Shown: positions 42,381-54,333, counted from the first letter of the stretch. The stretch is DNA of 64,000 nt from Symsagittifera roscoffensis (GCF_963678635.1 NC_087066.1:17793275-17857274); one strand, 5' to 3'. Notes: generated by a model from the letters alone, not told the origin. Translations and numbers: made by a program.

Positions 42381-44952
42381 AGAGCTTACAGTTTGTTAAT
42401 TAATTTTTTTTAAATCAGTGTTGAGTTTCCTGAAAATGTAAAATTTGACGGACGAAGACTTACTTTTTTGCATCGTCAGTTAGCATAGATTTGACTTTAG
42501 TTGTTTACAAAGTTGGATCGGTCACATTTATGAAGGAATAATTATGGGCCGGCTAAAATTTAGTCAAAATTAGAAAAATTTTGAAATTGTCGAATTTTTT
42601 CTGTGGAACAACTTAGATTCGTTGTCTAGATTCGTTGTGTAAATTCAAAAAATTTAGGTTCGTTGTTCAAAATTTTGTGATATCTTTTCTAAATGTGTGT
42701 ACTGCTGTGTCAGTATAAAATTTACGCATGAGCTTGCCTGTATTTTGATATGATGGTCACTTTAAACTTTTTTAAACATTTTTGTTATCTTTAAATTATT
42801 GGCTGTTTGCTAAATTTTTTAGAGATTTGTGTTGAAAGCGCTCCTGATTGAAGCCTAAGGGTCACGTGAGCTTGCCATTGAACTAGTTGGCTTTTTCATA
42901 CTTGAATTTTTTGCAGCCTGGTTGGGGCTAAAGTTTTTCCTAATACATTTCTGGCTAGTGGTAAGACGATAGATTTTTCACCTTATGTTTTTTTAAACTC
43001 AATTATGAGGTATCTGTTACCTGGATGCCTTCATAGAAAATTAACTACTTGAACTGTTTAAGGTCTGTTGTTATGAATTTTTGTTTAAATTGAGCTTTTT
43101 TAATGGTAGTTTTTTTTAGCCGTTTTCATTTTTTTATATGGTCTGAAAATTATGGCGGCCTGTCAAATTTGCTCGTGAAAGTCGACTATCTATTTAACGT
43201 AACTTGTTTATAGGGATTAAATTATCTATTAAAGTTATTTGAGTAAGTTAGTTGCGGACTCTGCAACAAGCCAATATAACTAGTTGTTCTAGATTCCTCA
43301 AATAAAAGTGGATTCCGCGAAAAGTTATTGGCTCCACAAATTTATGTGGAATCTGCAAACCGTCGGTGGAGTCCGAATTTTGTTTCTGACCGAACTTGCA
43401 TTTGAGCAATTAAAAGCTAGAGCTGGAGTTTTTATCTTTAGCAATGCGGAACTTAAAAGCAAGGACTAAACCAATAACAGCGGATTCCACGAAAAAAAAT
43501 TTAAGCAATGCTTAACTAAATTGGTGGACTTAACTTTTTAGGTTTAAGATATGTACATCAGCAAGCAGTTTTTGAGAACATAGTTTTATAAACACAACAC
43601 CGAATAAATTCGTTATTTGGAGTTGTTGAGTGGAGAGTGTTTGGAAACACAACGCAAAGCTTATTGCCGAATTAGGTCAGTATTTAGGGTTCAGTGTATG
43701 GAATTCAATAATTTGTGTTAAGTATTCAGTAGTTAGTTGGTTTCAGTATTTAGGAGAGTGAGTTTAAACCATGAAGACAAAACTTGGGATGAGATGACAG
43801 AGTGAAATCAAATCATAAGGAACATTTTATGTTTGAATATGTGATTCTACATCTTTCTGAATAGCTTACTCATAACTATAAGTCAATTATAGAGCTCAAA
43901 ATGGCCTGATTCTAAGGAATCTGGTTATTTTAAAGGGACCAATAAGTCGTAGTAAAACCCTTTTTTTGTGGAGTAAACAATTTAAAACAACAAATATCAT
44001 ATATTACATTTCATAATTGTGAAAGTATAAGGTTGGAGAAATTAAAAACTAAAATTGTATTCCCTGAAAAACAAATCAATAGAGATGGGATTCGAACCCA
44101 CTCACGGAGACCGGTTTAGAATAGCAGTCCAGCGCCTGAACCACTCGTTCACCTTGTCTTAAAAACGCCATTGGCTAAGCAAAAATTAACAAACGATACA
44201 TTCAAAAGGATTGATTCAGTGACCTCCTTTCAAACTGGCATATAAACACTGGTTATTATAAATAATGAAATAACTATCCGATTAAAAGAACGTGAGTTAG
44301 CTACCAAAAATAGACGAATGCAAAATTTAAAAAAATGGATCGGATGAATTCAGAAAAACCTTGAAAACGGAGATTTTAGACGGATCGGTACAAGTGTCGA
44401 TACAAGTATGATGGAAGTTCCTGTCTTGCCTGGTTGTTCTGAAGAAGACACTCGTAAGATCTGTGATATTATGTTTTTGTTGTCGAAATACCCTTTTAAA
44501 TTACTTAAATTTTTTCATTTTTTGAGAGTAGCGTATAACCTTATAAATGTCTAGCTTAAAAAACATTTGTGCCTAAACAAAAGTTGTATCTTGCTCAAAG
44601 CTTGTCAGGATATTTGTATGGGGAAGCTTCTGGGACATTTGATCAAAAACTGGTCAAATTTTTTCAGCATAGCATCCTTGTAACGGTATTTTTTGATTTT
44701 CGACGGTTTTTATGGGCAATTCCTGCGTTGAAAATGGGGCTATTGTTGTTTTGCGATGGTTGTTATAGGTGATTTCTGCGTTTATTGGTCAGTTTTTTTT
44801 TAAAATTGAAAAATTCTTCATCTGGAAGTCGGGAAAACCAGGAAAATTTTGGCCAAATTTTTAAGAAGTTTTTTTGGAATGTTTTACTTTTAACAATCTT
44901 TTGATATCAAAATGATACTTAAAATCAAGAAACAACCGTTTTGGAGTAGGTT
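42381..44952 (+). repeat. 2.57-kb tandem unit 2
   Basis: 2572 bp, nearly identical to unit 1. Differences include GTTTTTCC for GTGTTTCC near 42932 and a C-to-T change in the tRNA-like region. The high identity suggests recent duplication or homogenisation. Confidence 0.95.
44078..44158 (-). pseudogene. tRNA-Ser-like sequence, copy 2
   Basis: As copy 1, but the A-box reads TGAACGAGTGG instead of TGGCCGAGTGG, weakening the internal promoter. The T-arm and anticodon are unchanged. Confidence 0.55.
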
Positions 44953-47519
44953 AGAGCTTACAGTTTGTTAATTAATTTTTTTAAAATCAGTGTTCAGTTT
45001 CCTGAAAATGTAAAATTTGACGGACGAAGACTTACTTTTTTGCATCGTCAGTTAGCATAGATTTGACTTTAGTTGTTTACAAAGTTGGATCGGTCACATT
45101 TATGAAGGAATAATTATGGGCCCGCTAAAATTTAGTCAAAATTAGAAAAATTTTGAAATTGTCGAATTTTTTCTGTGGAACAACTTAGATTCGTTGTCTA
45201 GATTCGTTGTGTAATTTCAAAAAATTTAGGTTCGTTGTTCAAAATTTTGTGATATCTTTTTTAAATGTGTGTACTGCTGTGTCAGTATTAAATTTACGCA
45301 TGAGCTTGCCTGTATTTTGATATGATGGTCACTTTAAACTTTTTTAAACATTTTTGTTACCTTTAAATTATTGGCTCTTTGCTAAATTTTTTAGAGATTT
45401 GTGTTGAAAGCGCTCCTGATTGAAGCCTAAGGGTCACGTGAGCTTGCCATTGAACTAGTTGGCTTTTTCATACTTGAATTTTTTGCAGCCTGGTTGGGGC
45501 TAAAGTGTTTCCTAATACATTTCTGGCTAGTGGTAAGACGATAGATTTTTCACCTTATGTTTTTTTAAACTCAATTATGAGGTATCTGTTACCTGGATGC
45601 CTTCATAGAAAATTAACTACTTGAACTGTTTAAGGTCTGTTGTTATGAATTTTTGTTTAAATTGAGCTTTTTTAATGGTAGTTTTTTTTAGCCGTTTTCA
45701 TTTTTTTATATGGTCTGAAAATTATGGCGGCCTGTCAAATTTGCTCGTGAAAGTCGACTATCTATTTAACGTAACTTGTTTATAGGGATTAAATTATCTA
45801 TTAAAGTTATTTGAGTAAGTTAGTTGCGGACTCTGCAACAAGCCAATATAACTAGTTGTTCTAGATTCCTCAAATAAAAGTGGATTCCGCGAAAAGTTAT
45901 TGGCTCCACAAATTTATGTGGAATCTGCAAACCGTCGGTGGAGTCCGAATTTTGTTTCTGACCGAACTTGCATTTGAGCAATTAAAAGCTAGAGCTGGAC
46001 TTTTTATCTTTAGCAATGCGGAACTTAAAAGCAAGGACTAAACCAATAACAGCGGATTCCACGAAAAAAAATTTTAGCAATGGTTAACTAAATTGGTGGA
46101 CTTAACTTTTTAGGTTTAAGATATGTACATCAGCAAGCAGTTTTTGAGAACATAGTTTTATAAACACAACACCGAATAAATTCGTTATTTGGAGTTGTTG
46201 AGTGGAGAGTGTTTGGAAACACAACGCAAAGCTAATTGCCGACTTAGGTCAATATTTAGGGTTCAGTGTATGGAATTCAAAAATTTGTGTTAAGTATTCA
46301 GTAGTTAGTTGGATTCAGTATTTAGGAGAGTGAGTTTAAACCATGAAGACAATATTTGAGATGAGACGACAGAGTGAAATCAAATCATAAGGAACTTTTT
46401 ATGTTTGAATATGCGATTCTACATCTTTCTGAATAGCTTACTCATAACTATAAGTCAATTAAAAAGCTCAAAATGGCCTGATTTTAAGGAATCTGGCTAT
46501 TTTAAGGGGACCAATCTGTCGTAGTAAAACCCCTTGTTTGTAGAGTATACAATTTAAAAAAACAAATGTCATATTAAATTTCATAAATGTGAAACTATAA
46601 GGTTGGAGTAATAAAAACTAAGTTGTATTCCCTGAAAAACAAATCAATAGAAATGGGATTTCAACCCACTCACGGAGACCGTTTTAGAACAGCAGTCCAG
46701 CGACTGAATCACTCGGCCACCTTGTCTTAAAAACGCCATTTGTTAAGCAAAAATGAACAAACGATATATTCAAAAAGATTGATTCAGTGACCTCCTTTCA
46801 AACTGGCATATAAACACTGGTTATTATAAATAATGAAATAACTATCCGATTAAAAGAACGTGAGTTAGCTACCAAAAATAGACGAATGCAAAATTAAAAA
46901 AAATAGAACGGATGAATTCAGAAAAATCTTGAAAACGGAGATTTTAGACGGATTGGTACAAGTGTCGATACAAGTATGATGGAAGGTCCTGTTTTGCCTG
47001 GTTGTTCTGAAGAAGACACTCGTAAGATCTGTGATATTATGTTTTTGTTGTCGAAATACCCTTTTAAATTACTTAAATTTTTTCATTTTTTGAGAGTAGC
47101 GTATAACCTTATAAATGTCTAGCTTAAAAAACATTCGTGCCTAAACAAAAGTTGGATCTTGCTCAAAGCTTGTCAAGATGCTTGTATGGGGAAGATCGTG
47201 GGACATTTGATCAAAAACTGGTCAAATCTTTTCAGTATAGCATCCTTGTAAAGGTAATTTTTTGATTTTTAATGGTTGTTACGGACAATTCCTGCGTTGA
47301 AAATGGGGTGAGTGTTGTTTTGCGATGGTTGTTATAGGTGATTTCTGCGTTTATTGGTCAGTTTTTTTTTAATTTAAAAAATTCGTCATCTGGAAGTTGG
47401 GAAAACCAGGACAATTTTGGCCAAATTTTTAAGAATTTTTTTGGAACGTTTCACTTTTAACAACCTTTTGATATCAAAATGATACTTAAAATCAAGAAAC
47501 AACCGTTTTAGAGTAGGTT
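44953..47519 (+). repeat. 2.57-kb tandem unit 3
   Basis: 2567 bp. Its first half is close to units 1 and 2. The second half is more diverged, for example ATTTGAGATGAGACGACAG for CTTGGGATGAGATGACAG, consistent with an edge unit escaping homogenisation. Confidence 0.95.
46646..46727 (-). pseudogene. tRNA-Ser-like sequence, copy 3
   Basis: Most decayed copy: the B-box reads GGGTTGAAATCCC and the anticodon-stem side has further changes. It confirms that the sequence is not under tRNA constraint here. Confidence 0.5.
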
Positions 47520-48119
47520 ACAGCTTAGAGTTTGTTAATTTTTTTAAAATCAGTGTAAGGTTTCCTGAAAATATAAAATTTGACGGACGAAGATTTACTT
47601 TTTTGCATGGGACATTTAGCATAGATTTGATTTTAGTTGTTTACAAAGTTGGGTCGGTCACATTTATGAAGGAATAATTATGGGCCGGCTAAAATTTAGT
47701 CAAAATTAGAAAAATTTTGAAATTGTCGAATTTTTTCTGTGGAACAACTTAGATTCGTTGTCTAGATTCGTTGTGCAGATTCAAAAAATTTAGGTTCGTT
47801 GTTCAAAATTTTGTGATATCTTTTCTAAATGTGTGTACTGCTGTGTCAGTATAAAATTTACGCAAGAGCTTGCCTGTATTTTGATATGATGGTCACTTTA
47901 AACTTTTTTAAACATTTTTGTTATCTTTAAATTTTTGGCTCCTTGCTAAATTTTTTAGAGATTTGTGTTGAAAGCGCTGCTGATTGAAGCCTAAGGGTCA
48001 CGTGAGCTTGCCATTGAACTAGTTGTCTTTTTCATACTTGAAACTTTTGCAGCTTGGTTGGGGCAAAAGTGTTTCCAAATACATTTCTGGCTAGTGTAAG
48101 ACGATAGATTTTTCACCTT
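47520..48119 (+). repeat. 2.57-kb tandem unit 4, truncated
   Basis: The first 600 bp of the unit, the most diverged copy, ending abruptly at TTTTTCACCTTA. The break coincides with a short inverted repeat (GATAGATTTT at 48103 and AAAATCTATC at 48120-48129). Confidence 0.92.
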
Positions 48120-48345
48120 AAAATCTATCCTTAAAGAAACAGCTTACTTCCGTTTGTTCAGTTTGCAGGAATTGAGATTGGCAGGAATTGAGATCGATGA
48201 CAGGAATTGATAGCGGACTTGGTGTTTGTCAGGAATTGAGACCGAAGTTGGTTCACTTTTGCAGGAACTGAGATTAAGGTTAGGTGTATTCGACAGGAGG
48301 TGAGATCGAACTCGGGTGTTTGACATGATTTGAGATCGAACGTTT
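48120..48345 (+). repeat. Imperfect CAGGAATTGAGATCG tandem repeats
   Basis: About seven irregularly spaced copies of GCAGGAATTGAGATYG and variants fill the stretch right of the 2.57-kb array. Spacing is from 16 to about 45 bp. No gene. Confidence 0.7.
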
Positions 48346-49363
48346 GCCGTTATAACTGGTAGCTCATCAATGTATTAATTGAGATTGAATTTGCTAGTGA
48401 CCACCTAGTAAACACAAGCTATAATTTTAAACGCTACTACTTTTATATATATTTGTGAATGGAATCCGCCAAAAAATGAGGAGATCACTTACAATTTGTG
48501 GATTCCACTTACAATTTGCGGATTTCACTTAAAATTTGCGGACTCAAAAACAGCTCATTTTCCTTATATAAATTACTGGAGCAATTTTGAGCGGTACAGT
48601 GATTTAGGTAATTTTTGTGGAATCCTAAACAGCAAAGAAGATCAAAGAATTGTACCAATGCTGCGGATTCCGCGACAAATTTGATTTTGGCCTGTTGTTG
48701 AATCCAATTACAATGCACATGATGCACAGTTTGGCCTCGTAACGGCAGTATACTGTAACAATAAAAATTTCTCCAGATTGATCCAAAGTCCTTCTTCAGA
48801 CTTTGCTTGCACCAATTTTGGGTACCTTTGCAATCTAGGCAAATTCAGAGTTGTTTTGAAGTAAAGTTGTCAGATTTGTTTCTTAAACTTAGTCTTTACG
48901 ATGAACACCATTTGTTTTCTAACCACACACATGAAGGACAAAAAAGGTTGTTTTTTTGAACGAAAAAATAAATATTTGTCTTTCAATTTTAACAAATCTG
49001 TCGGCGATGGCTTTGAATTACTTTCTTAAATGGCTTTGCATTACTATTTTAAATGTTTTTGCGTTAGTTGCTCAAAATAAAAAATAAAGGTTTCGCAGAA
49101 CTTGAAAAAAAATTCCGAATTCAGGCGAAAGTCCGTGCTGAGAAAAAAGTCATTCATATTATGCCATTTCTTCGGATGCCATTTCTTCGGTTGCTTCCAT
49201 TTGGTCTCATCTTCCAGTACACGTTTGGGGCGCAATCAGATATGAACTGTGGAAAATGTTTGGATTGACTTTAATTTTCGAAACATTTGGCGATCATATT
49301 GATCTGTACTTGAGACCTGACACAAAACTGCTTATTATGGCCCCTGAACTAATCACGATCATT
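48346..49363. other. Stretch without gene; GGATTCCGC motif cluster at its left
   Basis: Contains TGCGGATTTCAC, TGCGGACTC and CTGCGGATTCCGC between 48460 and 48675, the same theme as the left flank of the array. Otherwise nothing recognised. Confidence 0.6.
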
Positions 49364-50000
49364 CAATCACGATCCGAGCTGAAACTACCGAGCTGAAATG
49401 ATTTTCACTCTCTCCATTGAACGCTGAAAGAAACAAGACTGCTCGTATCAGGGCAAAGCCCTGAATGTTCCGACTGCCTTTTAAGGTTTATGGAGCAGTG
49501 TTAACATTAAAAAATTAATTGAAATAAAACAAAATGAAAATTTTTTTTCTTCTAAAATTTGAAGTTTTTTATGAAAGTCATCCCCCCTCACGACATATTA
49601 AGTACAAAAAGATAGATTTCGCTCATTGTAACAAATCAATTATGGCAATTAAGCTTCTTTCAACCAATTTGGAACGATTTCTAAGACGGATTAACTCTCC
49701 GCTTACGCGTTAATATCGCGCTTTAATTGTCCCAAATTGGCCAAAATGGCAATCTTTAAACCCCCGTAACTTTACGAAAAACGATCACAGGTAAAATATC
49801 TTTTCAAATTTAAGCTCAGAACAACAATACTTTTCGAATGATATTAAAAAAATCCCGTCAAAAATGGCTAGTTAAAAAGTCGAATATTGTCTGAAGAAAA
49901 AAAAACTCACCCCGAGCACAAATATTCCGTTACTTTCGTATCGAAAGTCGGAACAATAAAAATTTTCCCCACTTAATCGAAATATGCAGTCAACACAGTA
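49364..50000 (+). mobile_element. Element B fragment interrupted by element A
   Basis: 49364-49432 matches the left end of element B at 50051, with GATCCGAGCTGAAAC and GAGCTGAAATGATTTTCAC in order. 49959-50000 matches the next part (ATTTTCCCCACTTAATCG against ATTTTCCTCACTTAAATCG near 50125). Between them lies a whole element A. The nested order shows that B was present before this A copy arrived. Confidence 0.65.
49433..49958 (-). mobile_element. Element A, copy 2 (nested)
   Basis: Inverted relative to copy 1, from CAAGACTGCTCGTATCAGGG to CGATACGAAAGTCGG-type sequence ending GGAACAA. It carries the CAGGGC/GCCCTG hairpin near its left end. No ORF. Confidence 0.85.
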
Positions 50001-50050
50001 CAGCTAATTAATGTCTCTGAACCAGTTCGCACTTTGTAGCAATATACATT

Positions 50051-50640
50051 CAATCTTGATCCGAGCTGAAACGACCGAGCTGAAATGATTTTCACGATGT
50101 ACATTGAACACTGTAATATATCAAATTTTCCTCACTTAAATCGAAAATTGCGGTCAAAAAATATGTGTCACTTTTATGATTTTCATTTTTTCAATTATAT
50201 TACGTGCTAGTTTTTAGATTTTTTTTATTTAAAGCAATTTTTTTAGCAACTCTCAAAGAAATCGTTTTTTAAAAACGCGTCTAATTTTAACAACTGACAT
50301 GGTGTAATAGATGAATCGTACATTTTTTATACAAGCGTTCTTTTACCAAAAAAGTATGACTCCTCTTGTACACCATATCAATTATGGAAGTTAGACGCGC
50401 TTTTACAAAAGTGATTTCTTTCAACAATTGTAGCAGCAGAATTGCTGAAACTAAAAGTGCTTAATATCCAAATTTTTTAAAAACTAGTAATTATTGTAGT
50501 TGAAAAATGAAAATCATAAAAATGACAAAAATTTTTGACTGCAATTCTTGATTAAGTTGGGAAAGTTGAATTTAATTCAGATTTCCACGGACAGCGCGAA
50601 AATCATTCCAGCTTGGTAGTTTCAGCTCGGATCGAGATTG
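50051..50640. mobile_element. Element B, complete copy with about 45-bp TIRs
   Basis: The left end CAATCTTGATCCGAGCTGAA is matched in inverse orientation at 50597-50640 (TTTCAGCTCGGATCGAGATTG). The TIR includes two CCGAGCTGAAA-type repeats. The interior is AT-rich without ORF. Likely a non-autonomous DNA transposon. Confidence 0.7.
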
Positions 50641-50642
50641 GG

Positions 50643-50760
50643 ACATCCATGAAACTCCAGTGGGGGATCGCAACAGCTGAAATGCTGAAATTATACTCGC
50701 AAGTATAATTTCAGCATTTCAGCTGTTGCGATCACGCACTGGAGTAGTTTCTTGGATATT
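50643..50760. repeat. Long near-perfect foldback hairpin
   Basis: The 32-bp arms 50666-50697 and 50702-50733 are perfect inverse complements around the loop CGCA. Pairing continues outward through ACTCCAGTG with CACTGGAGT, then GAAACT with AGTTTC, with a small bulge, giving about 50 paired bases. Transcripts from either strand would form a stable hairpin. It directly abuts element B. Confidence 0.9.
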
Positions 50761-50974
50761 AATTGATTTTATGGGATTTTCAGTTTCAGTCTCAAAGCTT
50801 TTTCAAATTATTGGACTTTCTCTATTTAAATTAATAGTTTAAATAAATAATAATCATAATCAATGATGATAGATGACGATCATTTTTTTTGTACAGTCCA
50901 GATCATATTTAAACAGTCCAGTATATTCGAAACTTAACCGTTTTTTTTGTTTTGATAATTTGTACACAAATAAA

Positions 50975-51513
50975 ACAAGACTGCTCGTATCAGGGCGAAG
51001 TCCTGAATGTTCCGACTGCTTTTTAAGGTTTATGGAATCGTAATAACTTAAAAAAATAAATGTAATAAAATAAAATTGAAAAAATTTTTTTTCTAAAATT
51101 TGAAATTTTTTTAAATAAAAATCATCCCCCCACACGCCATATAAGGTACAAAAGAATAGATTTCGCTCCTTGTAACAAATAAATTATAGCAAATAAGCTT
51201 CCTTTAACCAATTTGGAACGATTTCTAAGACGGATTAAATCTCCGCTTACGCATTAATAGCGCGAAATATATCGCGCGTTAATTGTCCCAAATTGGCCAA
51301 AATGGCCATCTTTATTCCCCCATAACTTTACAAAAATTGATCACAGGTGAAATATATTTTCAAATTTGAGCTCATGACAACAATACCTTTCGAATGATAT
51401 AAAAAAATTTCGTCAAAAATGGCTAGTTAAAAGTCGAAATTTGTCTGAAGAAAAAAAAAACCCACCCCGAGCACAAATATTCCGTTACTTTCGTATCGAA
51501 CGTCGGAACAATA
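50975..51513 (-). mobile_element. Element A, copy 3
   Basis: Inverted copy from CAAGACTGCTCGTATCAGGG to CGGAACAATAAAATT. Paired head to head with copy 4 across about 27 bp. Confidence 0.85.
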
Positions 51514-51540
51514 AAATTTAATTTGCCATAGAAAGTAGTT

Positions 51541-52076
51541 ATTGTTCCGACTTTCGATACGAAAGTAACGGAATATTTGTGCTCGGGGTGGGTTTTTTTC
51601 TAAAGACAAGTTTCGACTTTTTAACTAGCCGTTTTTGACGGAATTTTTTTTATATCATTCGAAAGCTATTGTTGTCTTGAGCTCAAATTTGAAAAAATAT
51701 TTCAACTGTGATCATTTTTTGTAAAGTTATGGGGGAATAAAGATGGCCATTTTGGCCAATTTGGGACAATTAATGCGTGATAAATTTCGCGCTATTAACG
51801 CGTAAGCGGAGATTTGATCCGTCTTAGAAATCGTTTCAAATTAGTTATAGGAATTTATTTGCCATAATTTATTTGTTACGAGGAACGAAATCTCTCTTTT
51901 TGTACTTTATATGGCGTGTGGGGGGATGATTTTCATTAAAAAATTCAAATTTTAGAAAAAAAAAGTTTTCATTCTATTTTATTTCATTTAATTTTTTTAA
52001 TGTTTTTACTGCTGCTCCATAAATCTTGAAAGGCAGTCGGAACACTCAGGACTTCGCCCTGATACGAGCAGTCTTG
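51541..52076 (+). mobile_element. Element A, copy 4
   Basis: Forward copy from ATTGTTCCGACTTTCGATAC to GAGCAGTCTTG. With copy 3 it makes an inverted repeat spanning 50975-52076 with arms of over 500 bp. Confidence 0.85.
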
Positions 52077-52140
52077 TTTTTTTTCTTTTCACTTTTTAAT
52101 CTCCCTAATCCAATTTACGTCCTTTTGTTTTTCCTCCAGC

Positions 52141-53021
52141 ATCCCGGGTTGACCAAAACTTCTTATCATATAATTTCCATATATGAGAAACTTCTTGTCA
52201 TACAATTCCATACGTACAGAAAAGTATATGAAAACTCTATGATAAGCATTTTTCCATATATGAAAATTGTATGATAATGTGTTTTTCCATAAACCAAAAA
52301 TTTTGTTGTTTTCTTTCTAAATTTAGTTTCTGAAAATTTTCGGTTGTATTTGCAACCGAACACAAGTGACAAAGACCTTGGTTACTCAAAACACCAAAGG
52401 TTGGTCGGTCTTGCATTGAAAATGCATAGAAAACGACCTGAATGTGACTGTCTTTAACAATTGATATAACAAAAGTAACAAACATTTATTTTTTGGCAGA
52501 ATTTTTTAATGATGATTATTTTAAATTTTTGAATTTTCAAATTATGAGACATTGATCAAGGCATACATTAACACACCATACAGAAGAAATAGGAATTTTC
52601 CGCGTTTTTGAAAAAAATATATAAGTGAAAAGAAAATAAAAGCCAATTTTATCGTATCCTGGACTACGTTATGCACACAAAATATTCAATTTTGCATGCA
52701 AAAAAATTTTTTCAAAAAATGTTTGTTTGCGTACGAATTTCGATTTGCGGTTGAAAAAAAAACAAAAAAATTTTTGGGCCAAATTTTCAAAATTACTTTG
52801 TGTCGCCATCAAAAAAAATGCCAGTCATACAATTTCCATATATGGGAATTGTATGATAAGCATTTTTTTCAAAAAACGAAAACCTCAGTTTTTATCACCA
52901 GACTGTTTTATTAGAATCAAACAGCCACAGAAACGAGTTTATACCAGTTTTCAACCATTTTTAGAAATTGTATGAAAATTGTATGACAAGCATTTTCGGT
53001 GTATGGAGGTCAACCCGGGAT
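52141..53021. mobile_element. 881-bp element E with ATCCCGGGTTGACC termini
   Basis: Begins ATCCCGGGTTGACC and ends with its exact complement GGTCAACCCGGGAT. Inside, CATACAATTTCCATATATG and TTGTATGATAAGCATTTTT recur in both orientations near each end (52165-52290 and 52825-53000), extending the inverted repeat. No credible ORF. Non-autonomous TIR element. Confidence 0.75.
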
Positions 53022-53270
53022 ATGACACCTCCTCTCCTCCCCCACGTTTTAGCCCCCCCCCCCCTCGCCTGCTCCTCCATCAGGTTTACACCCAACCCCC
53101 CACCCCCATTCCTCCTCCCCAGCTTACTTCTCCTCGCTTACATCCCACATTTACGTTCCCCCTTATACCCCTCAAAGTCCGGGAGGTGAACGTGGTGGGC
53201 GGTAAACGTGGGTGAAGGTAAGCATGGGGAGAAAAATGAACGGAGAGAAGGTACGTTTACATTTCGAGTA
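53022..53270. repeat. C-rich low-complexity tract
   Basis: Runs of C up to 13 long with CTCCTC and CACGT words. A similar tract occurs at 61682-61713 beside comparable AT-rich sequence, so both may belong to one dispersed repeat. Confidence 0.6.
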
Positions 53271-53530
53271 GGCCGAGAGTAATGCAAAAGCAGTTGCAAA
53301 ACTTGCAATTAATTTTGCAAAAATTGATAGATTATATCCATTGTAATCAAATATAATGGATTTTAAGTGACTGTGTTTTCATGGAAGTAATCAAATTCAT
53401 GGTCTAAATTTGCAACAGTAATGGATTATAATGACAACATTTTAGACAACCTTTTTTCCATTATAATCAATTTTTATCATAAAACTCTGGTATGGGATGG
53501 CTGATTCATATGATTTTTTAATTTTTTAAA

Positions 53531-53960
53531 AGCACGCCCAACTTCAGAAGTTTTGCTGTTGCGATGACTGACTCACATAAATTTTGTAAAGCCAGTCATA
53601 ACTTACCAGCAGTTATGCTGTTGCAATATCTAAATGCTATGACTTTTGCAAAAGCACGCCCAACTTCAGCAGTTTTGCTGTTGTGATGACTGACTCACAT
53701 AAATTTTGTAAAGCCAGTCATAACTTACCAGCAGTTATGCTGTTGCAATATCTAATTGCTATGACTTTTGCAAAAACACGCCCAACTTCAGCAGTTTTGC
53801 TGTTGTAATAGCTGAGTCATTTTGTAAAGTCATTATTAACTTCCGCTGTTTTACTGTTTTAGCTGAGTCATGTATTTTTTTGTAAAATAATTCATAACTT
53901 CACCAGTTTTGCTGTTGCAATAGCTGAGTCACATAATTTTTGTAAAACTAGTCATATCTT
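53531..53960 (+). repeat. 122-bp tandem repeat, three to four units
   Basis: GCACGCCCAACTTCAG or ACACGCCCAACTTCAG starts at about 53531, 53653 and 53775, exactly 122 bp apart, followed by shorter, more diverged units. Each unit contains two related halves (CAGCAGTTTTGCTGTTG and CAGCAGTTATGCTGTTGC), so an original unit of about 60 bp was doubled first. Confidence 0.9.
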
Positions 53961-54333
53961 CAGCAAGTTTAGTTGTTTTAATCACTAGCTCGTGTTATGT
54001 TTTAAAAAGCTCTCCTTTAACTGCAGTTAAACATCTAAATTTATCAAGTTAGGTTGACTCTCAAACTTTTCTGTCCAAAAAACTCCTGGTGAAAGAAAAT
54101 TTCCTATTGTAAAAATATTCCATCATTCCCAACTTATGAAAACATCATTTGAATTTTGACTTTGGTCCAGGGATTTACTCCACAGTTGATAAAAACACTT
54201 AGCTCAATCCATTTCTTATAAAGCCTATATTCGTCAAAGACGTTTAAGTCTAAAAATTACTACTTTGAGTCGCGCAGTGGTCGCTATCATTTAAAGTGGG
54301 GGATTTCAACCCTTCCGGCTAATTAGACAAAAA
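53961..54333. other. Upstream region of the nuclease gene
   Basis: AT-rich, no ORF. An in-frame TAA at 54292-54294 supports ATG 54334 as the first Met of that exon, unless an upstream exon joins at TTAG 54323-54326. Confidence 0.5.
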
